Below, piece by piece: positions 33,763-42,683 of a stretch of DNA of 54,728 bases. The stretch's first letter is position 1. Each line of letters opens with the position of its first letter. The DNA comes from Clostridiales bacterium UBA5888 (GTDB taxonomy: Bacteria; Bacillota; Clostridia; Oscillospirales; Oscillospiraceae): assembly GCA_002431965.1 (NCBI GenBank), contig DJEW01000007.1:1-54728 (forward strand). The letters run 5' to 3'. Position numbers and translations under genes: made by a program. The notes beneath the pieces are model-generated. The model was given only the letters and a program-made list of their open reading frames with translations, was not told the origin of the DNA and ran no database searches.

Positions 33763-34419
33763 ATGAATAAACTACTCACAGCAGAGGAAGCCGTCCGGCA
33801 CATTTGTGATGGCGACCGTATAATGATAGGCGGCTTCGGACTCCGCGGCTGCCCGGACGAGCTGGTGGACGAGCTGGTGCGCTCAAGAAGAAAAGAACTG
33901 ACCATCATCTCCAACGACCTCGGCTCTCCCAACCAGGGGCTTGGCCGGCTGCTCACAAACGGACAGGTCAAAGGGCTCATAGGAAGCTATTATAACTGGA
34001 ATCCCGAAGCGATAGAGGCGTACAACAAGGGCAAAATAAGTGTGACGCTCGTGCCGCAGGGTACGCTTGCAGAATCGATGCGCGCCGCCGGCATGGGCAT
34101 CCCCGCATACTATACGCCAACCTCCGCCGGCACGGATCTTGAAAAAGGCAAGGAGGTGCGCGAGTTTAACGGCAGAAAGTATGTCCTTGAAGAGGCGATA
34201 CACACCGACGTTGCGCTCATCCGCGCGAAAAAGGCGGACACGCTCGGCAACCTTGTGTACAGCAAGACCGCGCGCAACTTCAATCCCGTCATGGCCATGG
34301 CGGCAACCTATACCATTGCAGAGGTCGACGAGATCGTCGAGGCGGGCGAGCTTGGCCCCGAGGAGATTGTCACCCCACATATCTATGTCAACGCCATCGT
34401 AATGAGGAGCGCAAAATGA
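33763..34419 (+). CDS. 3-oxoacid (acetoacetate-type) CoA-transferase, subunit A
   Basis: A family I CoA-transferase subunit of 218 residues (AtoD/ScoA/PcaI-like). AEEAVRHICDGDRIMIGGFG opens it, followed by NDLGSPNQGLGRL and YYTPTSAGTDLEKGKE. With subunit B it transfers CoA to a 3-oxoacid such as acetoacetate or 3-oxoadipate. I chose ATG 33763 by family length; ATG 33706 has a better ribosome-binding site (AAAGGTG) and would add 19 residues. The stop overlaps the subunit B start (ATGA). The thiolase downstream supports a 3-oxoacyl-CoA product. Confidence 0.88.
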   Translation: MNKLLTAEEAVRHICDGDRIMIGGFGLRGCPDELVDELVRSRRKELTIISNDLGSPNQGLGRLLTNGQVKGLIGSYYNWNPEAIEAYNKGKISVTLVPQGTLAESMRAAGMGIPAYYTPTSAGTDLEKGKEVREFNGRKYVLEEAIHTDVALIRAKKADTLGNLVYSKTARNFNPVMAMAATYTIAEVDEIVEAGELGPEEIVTPHIYVNAIVMRSAK

Positions 34420-35090
34420 GAGAGTTTACAAAAGAAGAAAAGCAGGAACGCATAGCCAAAAACGTTGCGTCCGTCATAGATGCAGACAAGACAATGTCCT
34501 TTGTCAACCTCGGTGTCGGCATCCCCACGCTCGTTGCAGATTACATACAGCGCCATGATGTCTATGTCATGGCGGAAAACGGCATGCTCGGCGTCGGTGC
34601 GGCCGCTCCGGCGGAGCTTGCACACCCTGACCTTATCAACGCCGGTCGTCAGAGCGTGCTGGAAACTCCGGGCTGCTCCTATACCGACAGCGCCTCCGCT
34701 TTCGGCATGATCCGCGGCGGCTATATCGATGCAACCGTGCTTGGCGCATTTGAGGTAGACCAGGCGGCGGATGTTGCCAACTGGATAATCCCCGGCGGAA
34801 AGCAGCTGGGTGTGGGCGGCGCGATGGATCTCGTCTCCGGTGCAAAAAAGGTCATCATTGCCATGACGCACACCAGCAAGACCGGCGCGAAGCTTGTTAA
34901 AAAGTGCACCCTGCCGCTGACTGCGAAGGGCGCGGTGAGCATCGTTGTGACCGAGTACGCGGTGTTCTCCTGCGAGAACGGCGCGTGGGAGCTGAAAAAG
35001 ATTGCCGAAGGCGTCACGCTTGAAGAGCTTGCCTCCGTCACCGATATAGACTACAGCGTCAGCGCCGACCTTGCCACAATGGTCGAGTGA
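34416..35090 (+). CDS. 3-oxoacid (acetoacetate-type) CoA-transferase, subunit B
   Basis: A 224-residue partner subunit (AtoA/ScoB-like). VNLGVGIPTLVADYI near residue 29 and the catalytic Glu in VMAENGMLGVG (near 51) are typical, as is GGAMDLVSGAKKVIIAMTH. It is translationally coupled to subunit A. The pair could release acetate from acetyl-CoA while activating acetoacetate, but the substrate range of this family is broad. Confidence 0.92.
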   Translation: MREFTKEEKQERIAKNVASVIDADKTMSFVNLGVGIPTLVADYIQRHDVYVMAENGMLGVGAAAPAELAHPDLINAGRQSVLETPGCSYTDSASAFGMIRGGYIDATVLGAFEVDQAADVANWIIPGGKQLGVGGAMDLVSGAKKVIIAMTHTSKTGAKLVKKCTLPLTAKGAVSIVVTEYAVFSCENGAWELKKIAEGVTLEELASVTDIDYSVSADLATMVE

Positions 35091-35120
35091 TATAATTACG
35101 AAATCAGAGGGTATAACGAT

Positions 35121-36320
35121 ATGGATAACATAGTGATAGTGGAAGCCTGCCGCACTGCGGTTGGCAAGTTCGGCGGCAGTCTCAAGCCGCTCTCCGCGGC
35201 GGATCTTGCCGTGGCGACCATGAAAGCCGCCATTGAGAGAAGCGGCATAGACGCCAACGAGATCGACGAGGTCGATTTCGGTCAGTGCCGCCAGAGCTCC
35301 GATGCCTCAAACATCGCACGTTATGCCGCGCTCAAGGCTGGCATACCTGAGCGTGCACCGGGCAACACCGTCATGTGCGCCTGCGCGTCCGGCATGCTGG
35401 CAGTGCGCGAGGGTATGGACTCCGTCCTTCTCGGACAGAACAAGACCGTTCTCGTCGGCGGCGTGGAGAGCATGACAAACGCCATCTACTACCTTTCCAA
35501 CGTGCGCTGGGGTCTCAAGGCGGGTAATACCGAGCTGAAGGATTCCCTCACGGAGGCGCAGTTCTGCTCCCAGCCGGCAGACATCTACGGGCGCTTCAAC
35601 ATGGGCATGACGGCAGAGAATATCGCCGAGAAGTACGCCGTAACTAGAATTGAGCAGGACGAATTTGCCCTGCATTCGCAGGAAAAGGCCGCCAGGGCGA
35701 TCGCGGAGGGGCGCTTTAAAGACGAGATAATCCCGCTGACCGTACCGCAGGGCAAAAAGCAGCCCGACCTCATCTTTGACACGGATGAGTTCCCGCGTCA
35801 GACCTCCATTGAGGCGCTGGCAAAGCTCAAGCCGGCGTTCAAGCCTGACGGCAGCGTCACAGCCGGCAACGCCTCCGGCAGAAACGACGGCGCTTCCGCG
35901 CTCATCCTCACGACTGAGAGCCATGCGAAGGAGTTGGGGCTTACACCGCTTGCGCGCATCAAGGCAATCTCCAATGCCGGCGTTGACCCGAAGTACATGG
36001 GGCTGGGTCCTGTGGCGGCGGTCAACCGCATCATGGCGCAGACCGGGTATTCCCTTAACGATATGCAACTCATTGAACTCAACGAGGCGTTCGCCTCCCA
36101 GTCGATCGCCTGCATAAGGCAGTTGAATCTTGAAGACAGAATGGATATTATAAATGTCAACGGCGGCGCGATAGCCCTCGGACATCCGATCGGCTCGTCC
36201 GGCAGCCGCATAATTGTTACGCTTCTGCACGAAATGCGCAAGCGCCAGCTTGACCTCGGCCTGGCGACACTGTGCGTTGCGGGCGGCATGGGCATGGCTG
36301 CAATCATAGAGACTGTCTGA
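35121..36320 (+). CDS. Thiolase (acetyl-CoA acetyltransferase family)
   Basis: A 399-residue thiolase. The nucleophile is most likely C88 in CACASGM; the usual context is CGSG, so this variant is slightly unusual and has a second Cys two residues before. NEAFASQ, GGAIALGHPIGSSG and the C-terminal CVAGGMGMA active-site regions are intact. It would cleave acetoacetyl-CoA (or 3-oxoadipyl-CoA) to acetyl-CoA, following the CoA-transferase upstream. The gap to subunit B is 30 bases, so it is the same operon. Confidence 0.93.
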   Translation: MDNIVIVEACRTAVGKFGGSLKPLSAADLAVATMKAAIERSGIDANEIDEVDFGQCRQSSDASNIARYAALKAGIPERAPGNTVMCACASGMLAVREGMDSVLLGQNKTVLVGGVESMTNAIYYLSNVRWGLKAGNTELKDSLTEAQFCSQPADIYGRFNMGMTAENIAEKYAVTRIEQDEFALHSQEKAARAIAEGRFKDEIIPLTVPQGKKQPDLIFDTDEFPRQTSIEALAKLKPAFKPDGSVTAGNASGRNDGASALILTTESHAKELGLTPLARIKAISNAGVDPKYMGLGPVAAVNRIMAQTGYSLNDMQLIELNEAFASQSIACIRQLNLEDRMDIINVNGGAIALGHPIGSSGSRIIVTLLHEMRKRQLDLGLATLCVAGGMGMAAIIETV

Positions 36321-36346
36321 AAAACTAACTTCAGGAGGTAAGCATA

Positions 36347-37234
36347 ATGAGTTTTGACATGACCGGCACGATAGATATCCACGTCCACGCGGGTCCCTCC
36401 GTGGCTAACCGCCGCGTCGACACCGGGGACATGATGCTCGACGCGATCCGCAGCGGTTATGACGCCTTTGTCACCAAGGACCACTATTTCCCCAGTATGA
36501 TGGGCACGGATATGATCACCAAATTCCTTGGCGACGGCAAGTGCAGGGCGTACGGCTGCATCGTGCTCAACAATTCCGTCGGCGGGATCAATATCCACGC
36601 GGTGGACGCAGCATGTGCTATGGGCGCGAAGATAGTGTTTATGCCCACGGTCTCCGCACTCAACCACATCAACCACCACAAGAAGAAAGCCTTTGTCGGC
36701 GCGGGCAAGATGAAGATACCCGAAAAGCCCATCTACTACCTTGACGAGAACGGCGAGCTCAGACCCGAGGTCGTCGAAGTCATAGAGTATCTTGCACAGT
36801 ACCACCATGAGGTCACGCTTGCGACCGGACACGGCAGCGTTGAGGAGAGCAGCAAGCTCATCGATAAAGCGGTCGAGCTTGGGCTCAAAAAGATACTGGT
36901 CAATCATCCGTTCTTTGACATCGACGCGACGCTTGAGGATATGGTACACTGGGCGGAGCAGGGCGCGTTTATCGAGCTGAACGCCGTCGTGTTCAACGCT
37001 GTTGAGCCTGCCGCGCACCATCTGGAGTTTGACATTGTCGAGCAGCTTTTCAAGCGCGTCGGCTGCGATAGGCTTGTCGTTGACTCCGACATGGGTCAGG
37101 CGGTGTATATGCCGCCGGTCGACGGTCTGGCGAAGTTTGCCGAAGCCATCAAGACCCGCTGTGGCGCAACTGATGAGCAGATGTACACCATGATGCACAA
37201 AAATCCCGCATATCTCATCGGATTTGAAGAGTGA
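36347..37234 (+). CDS. Amidohydrolase-like metal-dependent protein (DUF6282-like)
   Basis: A 295-residue protein starting with a metal-site motif DIHVHAGPS (H12, H14). A second His-rich region is ALNHINHHKKK near residues 104-114, followed by TLATGHGS, LVNHPFFDID and VVDSDMG, as in amidohydrolase or PHP-type barrels. I recall this family being named DUF6282, with no established reaction. AGGAGG precedes the ATG. Between a thiolase and a cupin it may hydrolyse a lactone, ring or amide intermediate (inference). Confidence 0.75.
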   Translation: MSFDMTGTIDIHVHAGPSVANRRVDTGDMMLDAIRSGYDAFVTKDHYFPSMMGTDMITKFLGDGKCRAYGCIVLNNSVGGINIHAVDAACAMGAKIVFMPTVSALNHINHHKKKAFVGAGKMKIPEKPIYYLDENGELRPEVVEVIEYLAQYHHEVTLATGHGSVEESSKLIDKAVELGLKKILVNHPFFDIDATLEDMVHWAEQGAFIELNAVVFNAVEPAAHHLEFDIVEQLFKRVGCDRLVVDSDMGQAVYMPPVDGLAKFAEAIKTRCGATDEQMYTMMHKNPAYLIGFEE

Positions 37235-37308
37235 TTCAAGGTTATTCACCCCGGTATGCCGGAGTTTGTAACATATACAAAAAAATAACTGAAAAGGAGA
37301 AATAAAAA

Positions 37309-37698
37309 ATGGCAAAACATCTTGATTGGGGCAAATGCGATTGGTTTAATCCCAAACCCACTGTGAAGCGCAAGGTGTACCAGGGCAGCCAGCACTGCAC
37401 CATCAGCATGGGCGTTATCCAGCCCGGTCATGTTCCCGGTCCTCACAAGCATGACTATGAGCAGACCGTTATCATCGTCAAGGGCAAGTGCGATTTTCAC
37501 GTTGTCGAGGACGGTGTTGAGAACGTCTACACCTTTGATGCTGACATCTCCAACGAGAACGGCGCAGCCTGCTTCATGACCATCCCCTCCAACGCGATGC
37601 ACTGGATCGAGAATCCGTACGACAAGCCCTGCTACAATATGGATCTCTTCATCCCCAAGCGCACCGCCGACCGCGAGGAGAGCGTTGAAGTCCGCTGA
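37309..37698 (+). CDS. Cupin domain protein
   Basis: A 129-residue single-domain cupin. The first metal motif is PGHVPGPHKHDYEQTVIIVKG (His ligands in HKH, Glu in YEQ) and the second lies around IPSNAMHWIENP. Small cupins may be isomerases, dioxygenases or sensors; here an isomerase or decarboxylase role in the same pathway is plausible but unproven. AAAAGGAG lies upstream. The preceding 74-base gap holds only a 4-bp GC hairpin. Confidence 0.82.
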   Translation: MAKHLDWGKCDWFNPKPTVKRKVYQGSQHCTISMGVIQPGHVPGPHKHDYEQTVIIVKGKCDFHVVEDGVENVYTFDADISNENGAACFMTIPSNAMHWIENPYDKPCYNMDLFIPKRTADREESVEVR

Positions 37699-37714
37699 TC
37701 GGAGAGCCTGAGCC

Positions 37715-38500
37715 ATGGCAATAACAAGATCAGTCAAGGATAAGCTGAAAAAGCATGAGACGGTTTTCGGCACGTTCTATAAGCTCAACAGCGCCATCGC
37801 CACGGAGATGCTCGGCTGGGCGGGTTTTGACTTCATCGTCATCGACGGCGAGCATTCCCCCATAGGCTACGAGAGTACCGAGAACATCATCCGCACGGCG
37901 GAAAATGTTGATCTTTCCACCATTGTGCGCGTTCCATGCGCCTCGGAGGAGCATATCTTCCATGCGCTTGACAGTGGCGCTGTCGGCGTGCAGATACCCA
38001 ATATGACGAGCGTGGAGCAGTTCCGCGAGAGCGTCAGCTCCTGCAAGTACTATCCCCTGGGTACACGCGGTCTCTCCCGCGGCACCAGAAACGCCATGTT
38101 CGGCTTCTGGAATGAGGCTGAAAAGCCCTACGTAGAGGCGGCAAACGAGAAAAGCCTTGTCGTTGTGCACATAGAGAACAAGGAAATGGCGGACAAGGTC
38201 GAGGAAATCTGCCAGATACCCGAGATAGACGTGGTGTTCGTCGGTCCTGCCGACATGAGCCAGTCTCTTGGCATCCCCGGCAAGTCCAAAGACCCTCGCG
38301 TGGTCGAGATCGCCCTCAAGGTCATCGAGACTGCTGAGAAGTATGGAAAGGCGGGCGGCATCGCCTGCGGTTCGACCGATATGGATATGTACATCCAGCA
38401 CGGCGCGCGCTATATCATGTACAGCTCTGATGCAGCCCTGTTTGCTAAGAGCCTGAAATCCACAGTTGCACAGTTCGCTCCTTACAGAGAGAACAAGTGA
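37715..38500 (+). CDS. HpcH/HpaI aldolase family protein
   Basis: A 261-residue class II aldolase of the HpcH/HpaI/citrate-lyase-beta family. IDGEHSP at residues 43-49 carries the catalytic His, TIVRVPC carries the substrate Arg near 72, and the metal Glu and Asp lie in VVHIENKEM and VFVGPADMSQS. Known members cleave 4-hydroxy-2-oxoacids to pyruvate plus an aldehyde. It is the last gene of module E and is followed by a terminator. The exact substrate is unknown. Confidence 0.9.
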   Translation: MAITRSVKDKLKKHETVFGTFYKLNSAIATEMLGWAGFDFIVIDGEHSPIGYESTENIIRTAENVDLSTIVRVPCASEEHIFHALDSGAVGVQIPNMTSVEQFRESVSSCKYYPLGTRGLSRGTRNAMFGFWNEAEKPYVEAANEKSLVVVHIENKEMADKVEEICQIPEIDVVFVGPADMSQSLGIPGKSKDPRVVEIALKVIETAEKYGKAGGIACGSTDMDMYIQHGARYIMYSSDAALFAKSLKSTVAQFAPYRENK

Positions 38501-38529
38501 TCGCGGTTTTAGGCAGCGGATAAAAACCG

Positions 38530-38566
38530 ACGCCGCCGGGAGCGTTTGTTCCCGGCGGTGTTTAAT
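38530..38566 (+). terminator. Terminator after module E
   Basis: ACGCCGCCGGGA (38530-38541) pairs with TCCCGGCGGTGT (38550-38561), including one G-T pair, and is followed by TTTAATTTAA. Confidence 0.8.
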
Positions 38567-38608
38567 TTAAAATTCAAAATGGAATAATAAGTAAAATAGG
38601 AGCTGTAT

Positions 38609-39787
38609 ATGAACGGTCTGCTTGCAATTTTTCTTATAATCACGTTGGGGTATTTTCTCGGCTCTGTGTCGGTAAAAGGGCTGTCGCTCGGTACGTCCGG
38701 CATACTCATCGTTGCGCTCGTGTTCGGGCACTTCGGCGTTGAGATACCTGCCATCGTGAAAAATTTCGGACTCGCACTCTTCGTCGGCACTGTCGGCATG
38801 ATTGCAGGTCCGGTGTTCTTCCGCAATTTCAAAAAAGGAGTTTACGCTTTTCTTACCCTCGGTATTTTCATCGTTGTGTGCGGCGGAGGAATAACCATGC
38901 TGTTGGCAAAGCTGATGAATATCCGCTTTGACCTCGCCATCGGCATCTTCACCGGCGCGCTGACCTCCACCCCCGGTCTCGCCGCGGCGACGGAGGCGAC
39001 GAACGCTGCCATTGCCGCAAACGGGGAGAATATCAAGTCCCTTTCATCTGTTGGCTACGGCATTGCGTATCCGTTCGGCGTAGTGGGCGTGGTGCTTTTC
39101 GTCCAGCTCTTCCCCAAGTTTGTCAAGTGCAACATTGAGGAAGCGACAAAGAAACTGCACGACAGTCTCCACAACGCCGACATCGGCGATGCGGAGGAGG
39201 GGAGCGGTACCGATCTAACCGATACCAACCGCTTTAAGCTGCTCGAACCGTTCGGCATTCTACCCATCGCATTCGTCACGGTCTTCGGCATCATGCTTGG
39301 ACTGCTGGAGATACCTCTCCCCGGCGGGATGAGTTTTTCCCTCGGCACGGCGGGCGGTCCGCTCTTTATCGGTCTCATCATCGGTCATTTCGGGCATATA
39401 GGCAAGCTCTCGCTCACATCACCCTCCGGTACGCTCAAGGTCATGCGCGAGCTGGGACTGGTGCTGTTTCTTCTCGGCGCGGGCACAGAAGCAGGCGCAG
39501 GCTTCGTTGAGGTTTTGCAGGAGCAGGGCGTGAAGCTCTTCCTTCTCGGCGTTGTGATAACGCTGCTGCCGATGCTGCTCGCGTGTCTGTTGGCAAAACT
39601 CGCTTTCAAGCTTGACACACTCACAACGCTCGGCTCTGTCTGCGGCGGCATGACATCCACCCCTGCGCTCGGCGCGCTCATTTCACTCTGCGGCAGCGAG
39701 GACGTTGCGGCGTCTTACGCGGCGACTTATCCGTTCGCCCTCGTGTGCATGGTGCTCGGTGCGCAGTTCATGGCGATACTCTGGTGA
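38609..39787 (+). CDS. Aspartate:alanine exchanger (AAE)/YidE-type transporter
   Basis: A 392-residue membrane protein with about 10 helices in two similar halves. Each half has a GALTSTPGLAAA-like or GGMTSTPALGAL motif, typical of the AspT/YidE/YbjL family. Characterised AspT exchanges aspartate for its decarboxylation product alanine; others export succinate or related acids. Here it may exchange a pathway substrate for a product. It begins a new unit after the terminator, with AGGAG before the ATG. It lacks the central TrkA_C domains of larger YidE proteins, having only a short acidic loop near residues 190-205. Confidence 0.85.
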   Translation: MNGLLAIFLIITLGYFLGSVSVKGLSLGTSGILIVALVFGHFGVEIPAIVKNFGLALFVGTVGMIAGPVFFRNFKKGVYAFLTLGIFIVVCGGGITMLLAKLMNIRFDLAIGIFTGALTSTPGLAAATEATNAAIAANGENIKSLSSVGYGIAYPFGVVGVVLFVQLFPKFVKCNIEEATKKLHDSLHNADIGDAEEGSGTDLTDTNRFKLLEPFGILPIAFVTVFGIMLGLLEIPLPGGMSFSLGTAGGPLFIGLIIGHFGHIGKLSLTSPSGTLKVMRELGLVLFLLGAGTEAGAGFVEVLQEQGVKLFLLGVVITLLPMLLACLLAKLAFKLDTLTTLGSVCGGMTSTPALGALISLCGSEDVAASYAATYPFALVCMVLGAQFMAILW

Positions 39788-39807
39788 GTATAGGGGAGAA
39801 AAAGAAT

Positions 39808-41265
39808 ATGAAATATATACCCGATAAACTCAGAACGCGCGTCATGTCCGCGGAGGACGCCGCAGCGCTCATCGGAGAAAATATGTGCGTGGGCTTTTCC
39901 GGCTTCACGCTCGTAGGCAATCCCCGCGTTATTCCTGCCGCCATTGCAAAACTCGGCAAGGCGAAGAACATGAGCGTCCTCACCGGCGCGTCCGTGGATG
40001 ATTCGCTCGACGGTGCACTTGCCCGCGCAGGGCTGATGAAGTACCGCACGCCCTACCAGAGCAACAAATCCGTACGCGCGGGCGTGAACGCGGGGGAGAT
40101 TGGTTATAACGACTTCCATCTCAGCCACCTGCCTGTCATGCTCGACCACGGCGTAGGTCCTCATGTGGACTTTGCAATCGTCGAGTGCTCCGGCATCACG
40201 GATAGAGGACTCATCCCACCTGCATCCGTCGGCGCGGCGGATGCCTTTGTGCGCAATGCGGACAAGGTCATCGTGGAGCTTAACGAGACCATCCCCGGCG
40301 CGCTCTACGGCATGCACGACATCTATACCGCCGGCGGCAGCCCTATTCCCATCACCGGCGCAGCCGACAGGATAGGCACACCGTATATACCCTGCCCTAT
40401 GGAGAAGATCGCCGCCGTTGTGCTGACAAATGATTCCGGCTCGTACCCCAGTTTCAAAGACCCGGATAACGTATCCCTTGCCCTGTCGGAGAACATTGTC
40501 GCTTTCCTCAAAGCGGAGATTGTTGCCGGACGCCAGCCAAAGAACCTCCGCCCGATACAGTCAGGCGTGGGCAACGTTGCAAACGCCGTGCTCGCGGGAT
40601 TGGAAAAGGACTTCACAGGGCTGAGCATGTACACCGAGGTCATGCAGGACAGCGCCTTTGAGCTTGTGAAAAAGGGCGTTATTATCTCCGGCTCGGCAAC
40701 GGCGCTCTCGCTCTCCGAATTGATGCAGCGCGAGCTGTACGAAAATATCGATTTTTACAAAAAGCATATTGTCATCCGCCCACAGGAGATCGCAAATAAT
40801 CCTGAGGTCGTCCGCCGGATGCAGCTCATCGCCATGAACACGCCCATTGAGGTCGATATTTACGGCAACGTCAACTCCACCCACGTCATGGGCACAAAGA
40901 TCATGAACGGCATCGGAGGCAGCGGCGACTTTGCCCGCAATGCAGGGTTGACGATCTTTGCCACGGGCTCGCTTGCCAAGGGCGGCGCAATATCCTGTGT
41001 TGTGCCTATGGTCAGCCATGTCGACCATACAGAGCATGACGTTGACGTTATTGTCACCGAGTATGGTATCGCCGACCTGCGTTGGAAGACCCCGCGCGAG
41101 CGCGCAAGGCTTATCACCGAAAACTGCGCACATCCGGATTATCGTCCGCAGCTTCGGGAATACTTTGACGAGGCGTGCAAGACCTCTGGCGGTCAAACGC
41201 CGCATGTACTCTCAAAAGCGCTCAGCTGGCATCAGCGCTTTGTGGATACCGGCAGTATGAGGTGA
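39808..41265 (+). CDS. cat1: Acetyl-CoA hydrolase/succinyl-CoA:acetate CoA-transferase (Cat1 type)
   Basis: A 485-residue family I CoA-transferase that, as I recall it, closely resembles Clostridium kluyveri Cat1. Shared stretches are NLRPIQSGVGNVANAVLAG, the catalytic Glu (E277) in MYTEVMQDS, DIYGNVNSTHVMGTKIMNG and VPMVSHVDHTEHDVDVIVTE. The reaction would be acyl-CoA plus acetate to acid plus acetyl-CoA. ATG 39808 follows AGGGGAG; an upstream in-frame ATG overlaps the transporter gene. The succinate preference is inferred; other C4-C5 acids are possible. Confidence 0.9.
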   Translation: MKYIPDKLRTRVMSAEDAAALIGENMCVGFSGFTLVGNPRVIPAAIAKLGKAKNMSVLTGASVDDSLDGALARAGLMKYRTPYQSNKSVRAGVNAGEIGYNDFHLSHLPVMLDHGVGPHVDFAIVECSGITDRGLIPPASVGAADAFVRNADKVIVELNETIPGALYGMHDIYTAGGSPIPITGAADRIGTPYIPCPMEKIAAVVLTNDSGSYPSFKDPDNVSLALSENIVAFLKAEIVAGRQPKNLRPIQSGVGNVANAVLAGLEKDFTGLSMYTEVMQDSAFELVKKGVIISGSATALSLSELMQRELYENIDFYKKHIVIRPQEIANNPEVVRRMQLIAMNTPIEVDIYGNVNSTHVMGTKIMNGIGGSGDFARNAGLTIFATGSLAKGGAISCVVPMVSHVDHTEHDVDVIVTEYGIADLRWKTPRERARLITENCAHPDYRPQLREYFDEACKTSGGQTPHVLSKALSWHQRFVDTGSMR

Positions 41266-41330
41266 AAAACGTGCTCCATTTCCTCCCTATTTCTCGCTTT
41301 TGTAAAAAAATTTTGAATATTCGACATATT

Positions 41331-41359
41331 TTGTTTTAATCCGTGTGCAAAAATATAAT
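41331..41359 (+). promoter_or_regulatory. Promoter of the tctCBA operon
   Basis: TTGTTT (41331-41336) and TATAAT (41354-41359) are 17 bases apart, in a very A+T-rich 284-base gap. The leader would be about 180 bases long. Confidence 0.6.
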
Positions 41360-41389
41360 ATCGAACATTTCGATAAATATGTTCGATAT
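41358..41389. promoter_or_regulatory. Operator candidate downstream of the tct promoter
   Basis: ATATCGAACAT (41358-41368) and ATGTTCGATAT (41379-41389) form a perfect 11-bp inverted repeat with a 10-base spacer. It starts at the end of the -10 and covers the predicted transcription start, as expected for a repressor site. No regulator gene lies next to it. Confidence 0.6.
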
Positions 41390-41549
41390 AATCCACTTGA
41401 TAAATGTATGACGAAAATGTTTTAATATAGTCACAAGCTACAAAAACGAAACCGGGAATGACCGGGATGAACCAATTCCTTGTCTATATGACCGATTGAA
41501 AATGAAGGTCGATTAGAATACAATTATAAATCATAAAAGGAGAAGACAC

Positions 41550-42593
41550 ATGAAGAAGATTTCCAAGGTCCTCACGCTGGTGCTTGCCTTGTGCATGGTG
41601 CTGGCACTCGCAGCCTGCGGCTCTTCCGCCGCTCCTGCGGCAACCACTGCACCCGCAGCTGACGGCGCTGCTGCTGATGATACTGCAACCTCCGCCATTG
41701 ATTGGCCCAAGAAGACCGTCACCATCATCGTCGGCTATGGTGCCGGCGGCGACACCGACCTTGCGGCCCGCGTCCTTGCTGACGCTCTGTCCAATAAGCT
41801 CGGCGCAAACTTCGTCGTCAACAACCTCGCCGGCGGCTCCGGTGTTGTCGGCCGTACTGAGTTGCTTGCCAACGACGGCGACGGCTACACCCTCATGTTC
41901 GACCAGCCGGGTTCCCCCATCACTCAGGTTCTCATGGGCAACACCACCTATGAGCTTGACGAGGCGGGCACGCCCATCGCGGTCGTCGGTGTTTCCCCCT
42001 GCGCTCTGTGCGTGAAGAAGGACAACGCCCTCGGCATCAACAACATGGACGACCTCATCGCCTATGCTCAGGCTAACCCCGGCAAGCTCACCTACGCCAT
42101 CCCCGGTCAGTTCACCTCCGCGCACCTTGCCGCGCTGAATGCGTTCTCCGCTCTCGGCGTTGAGGCGACCAGCGTCTCCACCGACGGCACCGCCACCTGC
42201 GTCACCGAAGTCCTCGGCAGCCATGTCGACGCTATGATCGTTCCTCTCTCCGGCGCACAGCAGTACATTGCGTCCGGCGATATGATCCTTGTCGGTCTCT
42301 CCGCTCCCTCCGATTTCGCACCTGATGCTCCTCTGCTCTCCGCCTACGAGGGTGTCAGCGATTACAACACCTGGTACTCCATCTGGGGCGGCAACGGCAT
42401 GGATCCCGCACTCGCCCAGTACATCAGCGAGCAGATCGGCGCTGTCCTTGAGGACGAGGCTCTCCAGTCCAGCCTTGCTGACCTCGGCATTGAGGTTCAG
42501 TTTGAGGATTATGCCGCGACCGTTGAGACTGCCAACAACTACCGCACCATCATCAAGGACGCTCTTGTTGCCGGCGGCGCACTAAGCGAGTAA
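41550..42593 (+). CDS. tctC: Tripartite tricarboxylate transporter, substrate-binding lipoprotein
   Basis: A 347-residue TctC-family binding protein. It has a lipoprotein signal peptide (1-22) with lipobox LAAC and lipidated C23, a Thr/Ala-rich linker (24-50), and a mature domain with IIVGYGAGGDTDLAAR, the loop that binds a carboxylate. It captures an organic acid outside the cell and delivers it to TctBA. AAAGGAG precedes the ATG. Codon use is strongly biased (very regular GGC/CTC/GCC), suggesting high expression. The ligand may be a tri- or dicarboxylate. Confidence 0.94.
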   Translation: MKKISKVLTLVLALCMVLALAACGSSAAPAATTAPAADGAAADDTATSAIDWPKKTVTIIVGYGAGGDTDLAARVLADALSNKLGANFVVNNLAGGSGVVGRTELLANDGDGYTLMFDQPGSPITQVLMGNTTYELDEAGTPIAVVGVSPCALCVKKDNALGINNMDDLIAYAQANPGKLTYAIPGQFTSAHLAALNAFSALGVEATSVSTDGTATCVTEVLGSHVDAMIVPLSGAQQYIASGDMILVGLSAPSDFAPDAPLLSAYEGVSDYNTWYSIWGGNGMDPALAQYISEQIGAVLEDEALQSSLADLGIEVQFEDYAATVETANNYRTIIKDALVAGGALSE

Positions 42594-42618
42594 TTCCAAC
42601 AGTAAATAGCAAGCTGTT

Positions 42619-42660
42619 TTGCGCGAAGCCGAGTATATGATTATATTTGACTTCGCGCAA
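42619..42660 (+). repeat. Intercistronic hairpin between tctC and tctB
   Basis: TTGCGCGAAG (42619-42628) pairs with CTTCGCGCAA (42651-42660), with further A/T pairing inside. Only TCCTTTAG follows. It probably stabilises the tctC message and reduces read-through into the permease genes. Confidence 0.65.
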
Positions 42661-42683
42661 TCCTTTAGCGAAAGGAAATAAAT

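Noticed and set aside
35798..37315. Minus-strand open frame of 505 codons opposite the thiolase and DUF6282-like genes
   Set aside because: It crosses two well-supported genes and an intergenic gap and lacks any recognisable domain.
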